Shown piece after piece: positions 15,759-24,253 of a stretch of 63,182 nt of DNA; position 1 is the first letter of the stretch, and each line of letters starts with the position of its first letter. Origin of the DNA: Candidatus Handelsmanbacteria bacterium (GTDB lineage: Bacteria > Latescibacterota > UBA2968 > UBA8231); contig VGJS01000019.1 of assembly GCA_016867395.1 (NCBI GenBank), positions 1 through 63,182 of the forward strand. The letters are read 5' to 3'. A program made the position numbers and the translations under genes. Below the pieces are notes generated by a model that worked only from the letters and a program-made list of their open reading frames with translations, searched no databases and was not told where the DNA came from.

Positions 15759-16825
15759 GATCTTTGGAGTTTCTCCCAGAGGAAATCGTAGGCCCGCCGG
15801 CCGCTGATCTGGTGGCGGCCCTCGAAGTAGTCGGTTTCCACCTGTCCGGTGTCATCCCAGACCTGGTAGTGCTGGCGGGTCTGCTGCACGCTCTTTTTCA
15901 CCGCGCGGATGGGGAAGATGGGGTCGCGGCTGGCGGCCTCCACCAGCAGGGGGCGGGGGGCGAGCAGGCCAGCCAGGTCGTGCATCTCGCCGAATTGGTG
16001 CAGGCCCGGCACAAAGTTGCAGGGGCAGTGGTGCATGGCGAGGATGCTGTCGCGGAAGGTGCAGAAGTAACCGCTGACCACGCAGGCTTTGATCCGCTCG
16101 TCCATGCAAGTGGAGAAGAGGGTGTGCATGCCGCCCCCCGAGATACCCATGGCCCCCAGGCGCGAGGTATCCAGGTCCCTGCGGGCCTGGAGGTAGTCCA
16201 CCAGGCGCAGCCCGTCGTGGACCCGCAGACCCACGGTGGAAAGGCCCAGGTGGAAGGCCAGCATTGAGGTGTGGGTGCAGGTACCCGGCGAGCTCTGGCC
16301 TGCCTCCAGGTAGGAGAAGTCGGTCTGCCGCTCGCCGAAGCAGGAGATCTCGGGGGCGGCCACGGCAAAGCCGCGCCGGCACAGGGCCACGCCGAAGTCG
16401 CGGTGATACCCGTCCGGCTCGCGGCGCTCGGCCCCATCCTCCCACAGGCCGACGATGTCCTTGACCCCGTAGCCGTGGCCGTGGAAGGCGACGACCACCG
16501 GCAGGGGGCGGGGGGCCTTCTTGGGCAGGAGCAGGTACACCGGCATCACCACCCCTGGCGCGGTCCTGAGCAGAAGCTTCTCGCGGAGGTGGTCCCCCCG
16601 GTCCACGCTTTCGAGCTTCTTGGGTGCCAGGGGGGTGGTGCGCAGCAGCGAAAGCCCCAGGGTCTGGCCCAGGGCCCGGCGGGTGCGAACCTGCCAGGCG
16701 CGTCCCTGGGCCGGGGTGCGGGCGGCAAAGCGGTGAGGGGCTTCCTCGGGGCGGTAGAGCTGCCACAAGAGGCGCGAGGGCTGCAGTTCCTTGAGGCGTC
16801 GAGCGTCGAGCAGGCGGGTGCTCAC
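15755..16825 (-). CDS. Alpha/beta-hydrolase, dienelactone-hydrolase/acetyl-xylan-esterase-like
   Basis: 356 residues. The core has VVVAFHGHGYGVKDI (oxyanion loop, near 110), the nucleophile elbow MGISGGGMHTLF (GxSxG near 228), an Asp in AASRDPIFPI and a His in EGRHQISG near the end, which completes the triad. The N-terminal 60 residues (RLLWQLYRPEEAPHRF) form an extra cap region seen in abhydrolase_7-like esterases. No signal peptide, so it acts in the cytosol, likely on an acylated sugar. It is overlapped by 4 bp on both sides by SDR genes: a three-gene operon. Confidence 0.85.
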   Translation of the reverse strand: MSTRLLDARRLKELQPSRLLWQLYRPEEAPHRFAARTPAQGRAWQVRTRRALGQTLGLSLLRTTPLAPKKLESVDRGDHLREKLLLRTAPGVVMPVYLLLPKKAPRPLPVVVAFHGHGYGVKDIVGLWEDGAERREPDGYHRDFGVALCRRGFAVAAPEISCFGERQTDFSYLEAGQSSPGTCTHTSMLAFHLGLSTVGLRVHDGLRLVDYLQARRDLDTSRLGAMGISGGGMHTLFSTCMDERIKACVVSGYFCTFRDSILAMHHCPCNFVPGLHQFGEMHDLAGLLAPRPLLVEAASRDPIFPIRAVKKSVQQTRQHYQVWDDTGQVETDYFEGRHQISGRRAYDFLWEKLQRS

Positions 16826-17616
16826 GGCTGGTCCTCCTTGGACATCAGCGCGCGGGACATGCCGTAGGAGCCGGCCATCAGTCCCCCATCTACATTGAGC
16901 ACCTCGCCGGTGATCCAGGAGGCTTCAGGGGAGGCCAGGAAGAGGGCGGCCCGGGCGATGTCCTCGGGTTCGCCCACCCGGCCCAGCGGGTACCATTTGG
17001 ACAGCTTCTCGAAGATCTGCGGGTCTTTCTGGACCACCGGGCCCCAGATGGGGGTGCGCACCGTGCCGGGGCAGATGGCGTTGGCGCGCACCTGGTGGTG
17101 CCCATACTTGATGGCCAGGTTGCGGGTGAGGTTGATGACCCCGGCCTTGGCCGCGCTGTACGCCTCCTCACTCAGGCCGGAGAGGCCGTTGACCGAGGAG
17201 ACGTTGACGATGGCCCCCCCCCGCCGCTCGATCATGCCCGGCAGGAAGGCCCGACAGCAGAGGTAGACGCTCTTGAGCACCACGCGCAGGTTGAGGTCCC
17301 ACTCCTCCTCTTCGATGTGGAGGATGTCGTCCCCCGAGGCGACGGCCGCGCAGTTGACCAGCACGTCCACCCGGCCACAGGTGGTCAGGGCCTGGGCCGT
17401 CATGCGCTCTACCTGGTCCTTGAAGGAGACGTCGGCGGCCAGGGCCAGGGCCTTGCCCCCGGCGGCCTCGATGCGCCCGACCGTCTCTTCGGCCCGCTCC
17501 AGGCGCAGGTCAGCCACCACCACCCTGGCCCCCTCGCGGGCGAAGAGTTCGGCAGTGGCCCGGCCAATACCCGAGCCGGCCCCGGTGATCAGGGCTACGG
17601 TGTCGCTCAACCGCAT
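16822..17616 (-). CDS. Short-chain dehydrogenase/reductase (SDR)
   Basis: 264 residues from ATG 17616; the open frame farther upstream belongs to shadow sequence. Classical SDR motifs: ITGAGSGIGRATAELFAREG, VNCAA near 84, VNVSSVNG with the catalytic Ser, YSAAKAG with Tyr and Lys, and CPGTVRTPI. VVADLRLE at beta-2 favours NAD. It is the first SDR in an operon with the alpha/beta-hydrolase and second SDR, and lies 1 bp downstream of a small lipoprotein gene. It probably oxidises a sugar or sugar lactone alcohol; family-level confidence only. Confidence 0.9.
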   Translation of the reverse strand: MRLSDTVALITGAGSGIGRATAELFAREGARVVVADLRLERAEETVGRIEAAGGKALALAADVSFKDQVERMTAQALTTCGRVDVLVNCAAVASGDDILHIEEEEWDLNLRVVLKSVYLCCRAFLPGMIERRGGAIVNVSSVNGLSGLSEEAYSAAKAGVINLTRNLAIKYGHHQVRANAICPGTVRTPIWGPVVQKDPQIFEKLSKWYPLGRVGEPEDIARAALFLASPEASWITGEVLNVDGGLMAGSYGMSRALMSKEDQP

Positions 17617-17617
17617 C

Positions 17618-17890
17618 TCAATCCTCCTTGCCCTTGCGGCGGAAAAACGAGAGACCGCCGAAGCCGCTGATGATGGCCATGTAATATCCCAGGTCGTACC
17701 ACCACCCGGTGTTGGTGGGTTCGTAGATGCGGATCTCGGAGTTGAAGAAACCCCAGACCAGGCAGATGGGGGCCACCCAGCCGTGCCAGACCCCGGAGAA
17801 GAGGCCGGCCGGATCATCGAGGACGTAGCTGCCGTCGCCGGGTACGCAGCCGGCCAGCGGAAGCAGGAGCCAAGGGAGGAACTTTTTCAC
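17618..17890 (-). CDS. Small lipoprotein with C-terminal membrane segment
   Basis: 90 residues from GTG 17890 (GAAAGGGGG before it). The N-terminus KKFLPWLLLPLAGC is a lipobox signal with Cys about residue 15. The rest has tryptophan-rich stretches (GVWHGWVAPICLVWGFF; NTGWWYDLGYYMAII) likely spanning or lying on the membrane, ending in RRKGKED. This arrangement (a GC lipobox, GxWHGW-x-AP, TGWWYD-x-G) matches a small conserved protein of unknown function I have seen in several phyla. It lies one base upstream of the SDR operon but may be independent of it. Confidence 0.75.
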   Translation of the reverse strand: MKKFLPWLLLPLAGCVPGDGSYVLDDPAGLFSGVWHGWVAPICLVWGFFNSEIRIYEPTNTGWWYDLGYYMAIISGFGGLSFFRRKGKED

Positions 17891-18008
17891 GGCGCACCCC
17901 CTTTCGCAGGGTTCAAAACTATGACGCCTGTTCCGGCCGGGCAAGCGGGCTTTTCCATTTCGCGCGTTTATGGGCATATTAGGGGCCGGCAGGTGAAAGG
18001 AATACACC

Positions 18009-19094
18009 ATGAAGAAGATCCGCGTGGGAGTGCTCTTCGGCGGGCGCTCCTGCGAACACGAGGTTTCGGTGCGCTCGGCCCGCTCGGTGCTGGAGGCCAT
18101 CGACCGCGACCAGTACGAGCTGACCATGATCGGCATCTCCAAGGAGGGGCAATGGCTGATGGCCGGCGACGCCCTGGCCGTACTGGAGGCCGGGGTGGTG
18201 GAGGAAGGCGGCCTGCTGCCGGTGGCCCTGGACCAGGGCGGGGCTTTGGTGTCCCGGCAGGGCGGGGCGGTCGGCCAGCGCCTCGACGTGGTCTTCCCCC
18301 TCTTGCACGGCCCCTACGGCGAGGACGGCACCGTGCAGGGCCTGCTGGAATTGGCCGGCATCCCGTACGTGGGCTCCGGGGTGGTGGGCTCGGCGGTGGG
18401 CATGGACAAGGAGATGACGAAGCGGGCCTTCCGCGCCGAGGGCCTGCCCCAGGTGGAGCACGCGGTGGTGCGCCGTTCCCAGTGGCGCCAGGACCCGGAG
18501 GGAGTGCAGCGCCGGATCGAAAACCAGTTGGGGTATCCGATCTTCTTCAAGCCCGCCAACCTCGGTTCGAGCGTGGGGGTGTGCAAGGCTCACGGCCCGG
18601 AGGAGTTCCGCCCCTGCCTGGAGGAGGCCGCCGCCTTCGACTACAAGGTGATCGCCGAGGCCGAGGCCGCCGCCTGCCGCGAGGTGGAGTGCGCGGTGCT
18701 GGGCAACGAGGAGCCGCAGGCCTCGGTGGTGGGGGAGATCGTGCCGGGAAACGAGTTCTACGACTACAAGGCCAAGTATCTCGACGACAACTCCCAGTTG
18801 ATCATCCCGGCCCAACTGCCCCGCCAGATCGCCGAGCAGGTGCGGCAGCTCTCGCTGCGGGCCTTCCGCGCCGTGGAGGCTGCGGGCCTGGCGCGGGTGG
18901 ACTTCTTCGTGGGCCGGGAGGACGGGCGGGTCTTCGTCAACGAGATCAACACCCTGCCCGGCTTCACCCCCATCAGCATGTACCCCAAGCTCTGGGAGGC
19001 CAGCGGGGTGAGTTACGGCGAGTTGATCGACCGGCTGATCCAGTTGGCCCTGGAGCGGCACCGCGACCGGCAGGACATCCGCACGGTGCTCTGA
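18009..19094 (+). CDS. ddl: D-alanine--D-alanine ligase
   Basis: 361 residues, the length of the DdlA type. ATP-grasp enzyme joining two D-Ala for peptidoglycan. Visible are VGVLFGGRSCEHEVSVRSA at the N-terminus, PLLHGPYGEDGTVQGLLEL, the ATP-binding FFKPANLGSSVGV, VEGEIVPG-type loop (VVGEIVPGNEFYDYKAKY, omega loop), and VNEINTLPGFTPISMYP with metal ligands. The start ATG lies 7 bp after a GTGAAAGGA site. The next open frame begins 2 bp after the stop, so co-transcription with the HTH pseudogene and PhyH gene is likely. Confidence 0.95.
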   Translation: MKKIRVGVLFGGRSCEHEVSVRSARSVLEAIDRDQYELTMIGISKEGQWLMAGDALAVLEAGVVEEGGLLPVALDQGGALVSRQGGAVGQRLDVVFPLLHGPYGEDGTVQGLLELAGIPYVGSGVVGSAVGMDKEMTKRAFRAEGLPQVEHAVVRRSQWRQDPEGVQRRIENQLGYPIFFKPANLGSSVGVCKAHGPEEFRPCLEEAAAFDYKVIAEAEAAACREVECAVLGNEEPQASVVGEIVPGNEFYDYKAKYLDDNSQLIIPAQLPRQIAEQVRQLSLRAFRAVEAAGLARVDFFVGREDGRVFVNEINTLPGFTPISMYPKLWEASGVSYGELIDRLIQLALERHRDRQDIRTVL

Positions 19095-19096
19095 AC

Positions 19097-19720
19097 ATGC
19101 GACTTTCGGTCAGGGACGTTGCCGGCCTGCTGAACGTTTCGGAGAAAACGTGCTACCGCTGAATCAAGCAGGAGGCCATCCCCTGCTACCGGGTCAACGA
19201 GCAGAACCGCTTCAACCGCGCCGAACTGCTGGAATGGGCCACGGCCCAGCGCCTCCAGGTCTCTCCGGAACTCTTCATCGGGGATGAGTCCGACCCCCTG
19301 CCCAGCCTCGCCGAGGCCCTGAAGGCCGGCGGGGTGGGCTTTGACCTGGACCCCGACCGCGCCGGGGAGTTGCTGCGCCGGCTCGAGGAGGCGGAGAAGG
19401 GCGCCGCCTTGGCCATCGGGCTTTTGTGGGACACCGCCTCGGTGATGGCCCGTTTCGAGGACACCGGGCCGGTGACGCAGAACATGCGCCTGGCCCTGCA
19501 CAAGACCTACAAGGCGGTGCCCTCGCCCAAGATCGTCATCGCCGTGGGGGCCTGCGCCATCTCGGGAGGGCCGTATCTGGGCCACCCGCAGGCCCGCGAC
19601 GGGGCATCGGGAACCGTGCCCCTGGATCTGTACATCCCTGTCTGCCCGCCCCACCCCCTCACCATTCTGGACGGATTGTTACGGCTGCTGGGCCGGCTCA
19701 AGGAGGAAGGCAGGTTATGA
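19097..19720 (+). pseudogene. Chimeric gene: excisionase-like HTH with internal TGA fused to NuoB-like C-terminus
   Basis: The first 60 codons encode an excisionase/MerR-type helix-turn-helix (LSVRDVAGLLNVSEKTCYR, stop, IKQEAIPCYRVNEQNRFNRAELLEWAT), the kind that fronts PTS-IIA-like regulators. TGA at 19160-19162 stands where Trp is expected (YR-W-IKQ), so full-length translation would need readthrough. The frame stays open to 19720. Its last 80 residues (TGPVTQNMRLALHKTYKAVP, VIAVGACAISGGPYLG, PVCPPHPLTILDGLL) match the C-terminal half of NuoB/group 4 [NiFe]-hydrogenase small subunits, including the GACA and CPP cysteine loops. Two unrelated genes seem fused by deletion. The stop overlaps the PhyH ATG. 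Confidence 0.65.
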
Positions 19721-20460
19721 TCAGCGAGGCGCAGGCGGTTCAGTTTCGCGAGTTGGGCTATTTTGTGGCGGAAGGTGATTTTGCCCCGGCACTGCTGGAG
19801 GCGATGAGCGCGGAGATGGATCGGGTGTACCGGGAGCACCTGGAGAAGGCCAGGTACGAGGGCGAGGCCGAGGTGGAGGCAGTGCGGCACCGGCGTTCCT
19901 TCAGCCAGTTCCATCTGGTCAGCCCGGTGGCGGCGCAGTTCGTGCGCCAGCCCATCTACCTCGAAGCCTGCCGGCGCTTCCTCGGCCCCGACGCGGACCT
20001 CTACTACAACCAGGCGGCGACCAAGCCGCCCGAGCGGGGCCGCATCTTCTCCTGGCACCAGGACTCGGGGTACGTGCACACCGAGCCCCTGGAGTACCTC
20101 ACCTGCTGGACGGCGATCACCGACTCCAACTTGGAGAACGGCTGCATTTGGATCATCCCCGGCTCCCACAAGTGGGGCCTGCTGGAGCACCTGCCCGAGC
20201 CGGAGACCGCCGAACGGTACGGAGGGAAGACGGCCCAGTTCAGCGATGAGAGCGGGGCCATCCCGGTGGAGATGCGCGCCGGCCAGGTGGCCATCTTCAG
20301 CTCGCTGATGCTGCACAAGAGCGGGGCCAACACCTCGGTCACCAGTGTCCGGCGCGGGTACGTGCCCCAGTACCACGTGCCCCACCTCATCGCCAAACAC
20401 ACCGGCCAGCCTTGGGGGGACCAGGTGCCGGTGCTGCGGGGCGGGAAGCGGGTGGACTGA
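19717..20460 (+). CDS. Phytanoyl-CoA dioxygenase (PhyH) family protein
   Basis: 247 residues. Fe(II)-binding HxD appears in SWHQDSGYVH (near residues 107-109), the conserved ENGCIWIIPGSHKWG loop follows, and the distal His lies in SLMLHKSGANTS with a downstream Arg (VRRGYVPQYH) for 2-oxoglutarate. The architecture is that of bacterial PhyH enzymes acting on small hydroxylatable metabolites. The ATG overlaps the stop of the HTH/NuoB chimera (ATGA), and AAGGAGGAAGG lies just before it. The gene is intact, so it could be translated alone from the ddl transcript. Confidence 0.9.
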   Translation: MISEAQAVQFRELGYFVAEGDFAPALLEAMSAEMDRVYREHLEKARYEGEAEVEAVRHRRSFSQFHLVSPVAAQFVRQPIYLEACRRFLGPDADLYYNQAATKPPERGRIFSWHQDSGYVHTEPLEYLTCWTAITDSNLENGCIWIIPGSHKWGLLEHLPEPETAERYGGKTAQFSDESGAIPVEMRAGQVAIFSSLMLHKSGANTSVTSVRRGYVPQYHVPHLIAKHTGQPWGDQVPVLRGGKRVD

Positions 20461-20502
20461 TCAGCGGCAGAGCAGGGTGGACAAGCCAACCAAGGAGCGC
20501 GA

Positions 20503-21493
20503 ATGGACTACCACACGGATCCGACGCGAAATCTCGCCCTGGAATTGGCGCGGGTGACCGAAGCCGCAGCGATGGCGGCGGGCCGCTTCATGGGCCGGGG
20601 AGACAAAGAGGGGGCGGACCAGGCCGCGGTCAACGCGATGCGGATCGTCCTCCAAACGATCGCGATGAAGGGGGTCATTGTGATCGGCGAGGGCGAGAAG
20701 GATAACGCCCCCATGCTACACAATGGTGAACAGGTGGGCAACGGGGCCCTCCTGGAGGTGGATGTGGCGGCGGACCCCATTGACGGGACCCGCTCGCTGG
20801 CGTTTGGCCGTTCGAATTCCCTCTCGACGGTGGCGCTGGCTCCGCGGGGGACGATGTTCGACCCGGGGCCCTTTGTCTACATGAACAAGCTGGCCGTCGG
20901 CCCGGAAGCCAAAGGCAAGATCAACATCGAGGCTTCGATCACCGACAACCTCAGGGCGATCGCCAAAGCCAAGCATCGCGCGGTGGAAGACCTGACGATA
21001 ATCAAAAATTGACCGCGACCGCCATAAGGAGATGATCGCCGAGATCCGACGCGCCGGCGCGCGCATCCGCCAGATCCCGGATGGTGATGTGGCGGCGGCG
21101 CTCATGACGGCCTAGCCCGATTCCGGTGTGGATGTATTGATAGGCATCGGCGGCACACCCGAGGGGGTGATCGCCGCCTGTGCCCTGCGCGCCATGGGAG
21201 GGGAGATCCAGGGCAAGTTGTTTGCCCGTGATGAGCAGGAGCTGCGGCGCGGGCAGGAGGCGGGTTACGACTTTGATAAGATCCTGACGATGGATTATCT
21301 GGTGTCGTCTGAAGACGTCTTCTTTGCCGCGACGGGGATTACCGACGGGGAGCTGCTCAAGGGGGTCCGTTATCTGGGGGATGGGGTGAAAACCGATACC
21401 CTGGTGGTGCGCGGCCTGACGGGCACCGTACGCCAGATCATCGCCACCCACAGCATGGAAAAATTGCACCATTTTGGGGCGATCAAATATTAG
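20503..21493 (+). pseudogene. glpX: Broken class II fructose-1,6-bisphosphatase gene
   Basis: The two halves of GlpX are present in different frames. The first (20503-21012) includes [29 protein letters not shown] and [14 protein letters not shown], the lithium-sensitive phosphatase metal motifs (E/D-P-I-D-G-T). An extra A in the AAAAA run at 21004-21008 shifts the frame. The second half (IAEIRRAGARIRQIPDGDV, then GIGGTPEGVIAACALRAMGG) also contains TAG at 21113-21115 before PDSGVD. Apart from these two lesions it matches full length and ends at 21493. Gluconeogenesis presumably relies on another copy. The double lesion argues for real decay rather than a single sequencing error. Confidence 0.85.
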
Positions 21494-21540
21494 CCCGGAG
21501 GATCCCGTTACGCCGGCAGAGGCACCGCGCTAGGAAGCCC

Positions 21541-22500
21541 ATGAGTACTCCGCTCGACATCGGCCTGATCGGGGCCGGCAAGATCGCCCGCTACCACCTG
21601 CCGGTGCTGGGCCAGTTGCCGGGGGTGCGGGTCAGCGCCCTGGCCGATCCCCAGGCGGAGCGGGTGGCCCAACTGGCTGACCGCTTCGGTATCGAGCGCC
21701 GCCTCGATTCCCACCTGCCCCTGCTGGAGGGGCGGCGGCCGGACGCGGTCTTCGTGATGGTCAGCATCCTCCAATCCGCCGAGGTGGCCGCCTCCTTCAT
21801 CGCCGCGGGCATCCCCACCTTCATCGAAAAACCCCCTGGGCTGCATACCGAAGAAACCCGCCGACTGGCCGCCCTGGCCCGCGAGCACGGCACCCTGGTG
21901 ATGGTGGGCCTGAACCGCCGCTTCTATTCCACCCTGCTGCAGGGGCGCCAGCTCCTGCTAGAATCCGGCCCGATACGCAGTGTGGCCGTGGCATCGCAGG
22001 GAGAGCCCCAGCAGGCCTGGCCGCACCATCCCCCCGAGGTGGTGCGCCGCTGGTGTACGGCCAATGACATCCACGTCCTGGACCTGTTGCGGTTCTTTGG
22101 GGGCGAGGTGCGCCAGGTGCAGACCCTGCAGCGCCGCTTCGAGGGGCCGGGACCCGATGCCTGTGCGGCGCTGGTGGACTTCGCCGAAGGCGGACTGGGG
22201 CAGGCAGTGGTGGAGTGGACCGCGCCGGGAAAGGGGCATCGCATCGAGGCGCGGGGGCCGGGAGTGACCCTGGCGGCCGAGTGGGGCATGGAGCAGGTGG
22301 GGCTCTGGCGCCGCGGGCAGGAAGCGCAGGTCTTGGAGCTAGACGAGGAAGACCGCCGCTTCAAGCCGGGTTTCTGGCGCCAGGACCAGTGTTTCGTCGA
22401 CTGTGTGCGCCATGGCCGGCCCTTGCCCTTTCCGGCCTGCGACCTGGAGGACGCCCTGCGCACCATGGAGCTGGTGGATCAGATCTCGGGGACGGTCTGA
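21541..22500 (+). CDS. Gfo/Idh/MocA family dehydrogenase
   Basis: 319 residues. N-terminal NAD(P)-binding motif DIGLIGAGKIARYHLPVL, family motif FIEKPPGLHTEE (EKP) near residue 98, and a C-terminal domain with VGLNRRFYSTLLQGRQLL and the ANDIHVLDLLRFFGGEV segment that holds the catalytic His. It is shorter than the other three dehydrogenases here. It lies 47 bp after the glpX remnant and ends just before a convergent enolase-superfamily remnant, so the former neighbours that defined its pathway may be lost. Confidence 0.87.
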   Translation: MSTPLDIGLIGAGKIARYHLPVLGQLPGVRVSALADPQAERVAQLADRFGIERRLDSHLPLLEGRRPDAVFVMVSILQSAEVAASFIAAGIPTFIEKPPGLHTEETRRLAALAREHGTLVMVGLNRRFYSTLLQGRQLLLESGPIRSVAVASQGEPQQAWPHHPPEVVRRWCTANDIHVLDLLRFFGGEVRQVQTLQRRFEGPGPDACAALVDFAEGGLGQAVVEWTAPGKGHRIEARGPGVTLAAEWGMEQVGLWRRGQEAQVLELDEEDRRFKPGFWRQDQCFVDCVRHGRPLPFPACDLEDALRTMELVDQISGTV

Positions 22501-22513
22501 GGCTCAGCTTCGG

Positions 22514-22845
22514 TCACTGGATTTCCTCGCGGGCCTCCAACTGCTGGGCCCGTTGCCAGGCCTGGAGCAATCCGGCGGCCTTGCCGGCTAGATCCCACAG
22601 GGCGTTCTCCGCCCCGTACCGCTGGTCCAGGCCGGCTGCCAGATGGCGCTCGATGGCAAGGGGATCCTGTCCCACCAGCATCCGGGACACCGGCTCAACC
22701 TCCGACTGACCGAACCCGTATCCTATGACCCCGCCTCCGTGCGCAGGCGCGTGATGCCGGTGGTGTGGTAGTACCCTGCCTTGCCCTGTTGCCCGCGCTC
22801 GACCGGGACCTCGACGCGAAAACTCTCGACGAGGATGGCCTTCAT
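22514..22845 (-). pseudogene. Enolase-superfamily (mandelate racemase/MLE type) N-terminal remnant
   Basis: Reverse-strand ATG 22845 opens MKAILVESFRVEVPVERG, YYHTTGITRLRTEAG, then a stop. Another frame continues IGYGFGQSEVEPVSRMLVGQDPLAIERHL and YGAENALWDLAGKAAGLL. These are the N-terminal capping domain of mandelate-racemase-type acid-sugar dehydratases (motif GxGF, LxGxDP, E-x-ALWD-x-xGKAxG). At least one frameshift is present and the catalytic barrel is absent; the fragment ends at 22514. It sits between the dehydrogenase and the flavoprotein genes. Confidence 0.65.
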
Positions 22846-22886
22846 GAACTCACCCCAGTCGGTGAAGGACGGGGGCTCAATTTTCC

Positions 22887-24131
22887 TTACCGGAACAACA
22901 GCTTCAGGTAGAACAGCGGGTTGGTGAGCGCCTTCTTGGGGAAGGCGTTGGCGATCATGCCGCAGATCAGGTCGGCCAGCTGCGGGTCGCGGGCGGCCTT
23001 GCGGATGACCATGTTGAGCAGGGGCCGGTACCGGCCCAGCTGTTGCAGGCGGGTGCTGATGCGCAGCTCAGCGCCCAGGGCTTCCCACAGGCGCTCCTCG
23101 TAGCGGCGCAGGAAGGCCGCCGAGGTATCGCCCGCCTTTAGGGCCGCGGCGGCGGTCTCCACGGCCAGCCGCGCCGAGTACAGGGCATTGCCGATCCCCT
23201 CGCCGGTGAAGGGGTCGATGAGGCCGGCCGCATCCCCCAGGAGCATGAAGCCCTCGCCGTGGATGCGCCGCTGCTTGCTGGCCACCGGCAGGTTCCAGCC
23301 TGCCGGCTCCTCCAGGGGCCGGGCCTGTGCAAAACGCCGGGCAAAGGGTGGGCGGCTGATCACCGCCTGCAGGGCCTGGCGCAGGTCCACCCCGCGCTCC
23401 TTGAGCCCCTCGTGCAGCATGCCGATGCCCACGTTGGCCGTCCCGTTTTCCAGGGGGAAGACCCAGAAGTACCCCGGCAGCACCTCGTCGACGAAGTGCA
23501 GTTCGATCTGGTCTTTCAGGTCAGACACGTTCTCGTAGTAGCAGCGCAGGGCCACCACCCAGTGGCGCGGGTCGTGCTCGTACAGCCTGGTCTTGCGAGC
23601 GACGATGGAATTGAAGCCATCGCAGCCCAGCACCAGTGGGGCCCGGAACTCCCGCTCCACCCCCTCGCGGTCCTGGCCCCGCACCCCGCAGATCCGCCCG
23701 CCTTCGCTGAGCAGGTCCTTCACCACAAATCCCTCCAGGCAGCGGGTGGCCCGGGGGCGGGCTTCCTCGAAGAGAAAGCGGTCGAAGACCTGCCGGCGGA
23801 TGACAAATCCCTCCATGGGCAGCACCTTGCCGGTGAGCAGGTCGCGGTGGTCGTGGCGGCTCAGCTCGATGCGGACCTCGGCCCCGGCGGGATTGCCAAA
23901 GGTCACGGCCCGCACCAGGGCGCCGGGCAACTGGCGCACCCCTTCCAGCAGGTCCAGTTCGTGGAGGATGGAGACGGATTTGCCCGAGAGGGCGTCGCCG
24001 CAGATCTTGTCGCGGGGGAAGCGGGCCTTGTCCAGGAGAAGGGCCTTCAGCCCACGCCGGGCCGCGTACAGGGCGGTGGTGGCGCCAGCGGGGCCACCGC
24101 CGACGATGATCAGGTCGTAGGAATCGTCCAT
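22887..24131 (-). CDS. FAD-dependent oxidoreductase, geranylgeranyl reductase family
   Basis: 414 residues. N-terminal FAD-binding YDLIIVGGGPAGATTALYAARRG, followed by LLDKARFPRDKICGDALSG (the CG-D/A-x-SG loop of the geranylgeranyl reductase/ChlP group). The conserved PLVLGCDGFNSIVAR and the late GDAAGLIDPFTGEGIGNAL (GD motif) complete the p-hydroxybenzoate-hydroxylase-like fold. Family members reduce isoprenoid double bonds or act as halogenase or monooxygenase relatives. It is likely membrane-associated without a transmembrane helix. It is transcribed divergently from htpG across a 122-bp gap. Its role in quinone or lipid isoprenoid saturation is inferred. Confidence 0.88.
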   Translation of the reverse strand: MDDSYDLIIVGGGPAGATTALYAARRGLKALLLDKARFPRDKICGDALSGKSVSILHELDLLEGVRQLPGALVRAVTFGNPAGAEVRIELSRHDHRDLLTGKVLPMEGFVIRRQVFDRFLFEEARPRATRCLEGFVVKDLLSEGGRICGVRGQDREGVEREFRAPLVLGCDGFNSIVARKTRLYEHDPRHWVVALRCYYENVSDLKDQIELHFVDEVLPGYFWVFPLENGTANVGIGMLHEGLKERGVDLRQALQAVISRPPFARRFAQARPLEEPAGWNLPVASKQRRIHGEGFMLLGDAAGLIDPFTGEGIGNALYSARLAVETAAAALKAGDTSAAFLRRYEERLWEALGAELRISTRLQQLGRYRPLLNMVIRKAARDPQLADLICGMIANAFPKKALTNPLFYLKLLFR

Positions 24132-24183
24132 TTCAGATCCTCAGAAGATAGGCTTCCGGGCCCGGCCAGCAAGGGGCAGACCC

Positions 24184-24211
24184 TTGCAAATGTCCCGTTC
24201 TTCTGTACATT
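24184..24211 (+). promoter_or_regulatory. Candidate promoter of htpG
   Basis: TTGCAA (24184-24189) and TACATT (24206-24211), spacer 16 bp, lie 43 bp before the htpG ATG. No CIRCE-type inverted repeat is visible in the gap, so heat control by HrcA is not supported here. Confidence 0.45.
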
Positions 24212-24253
24212 TCTCCATCCATCGCCGAACCCTCTTTTCAGGAGCACAGCCCC

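Noticed and set aside
19160..19162. UGA recoded as tryptophan or selenocysteine
   Set aside because: Many neighbouring intact genes end in TGA, and no SECIS-like hairpin or selenoprotein context is visible; a nonsense mutation is simpler.
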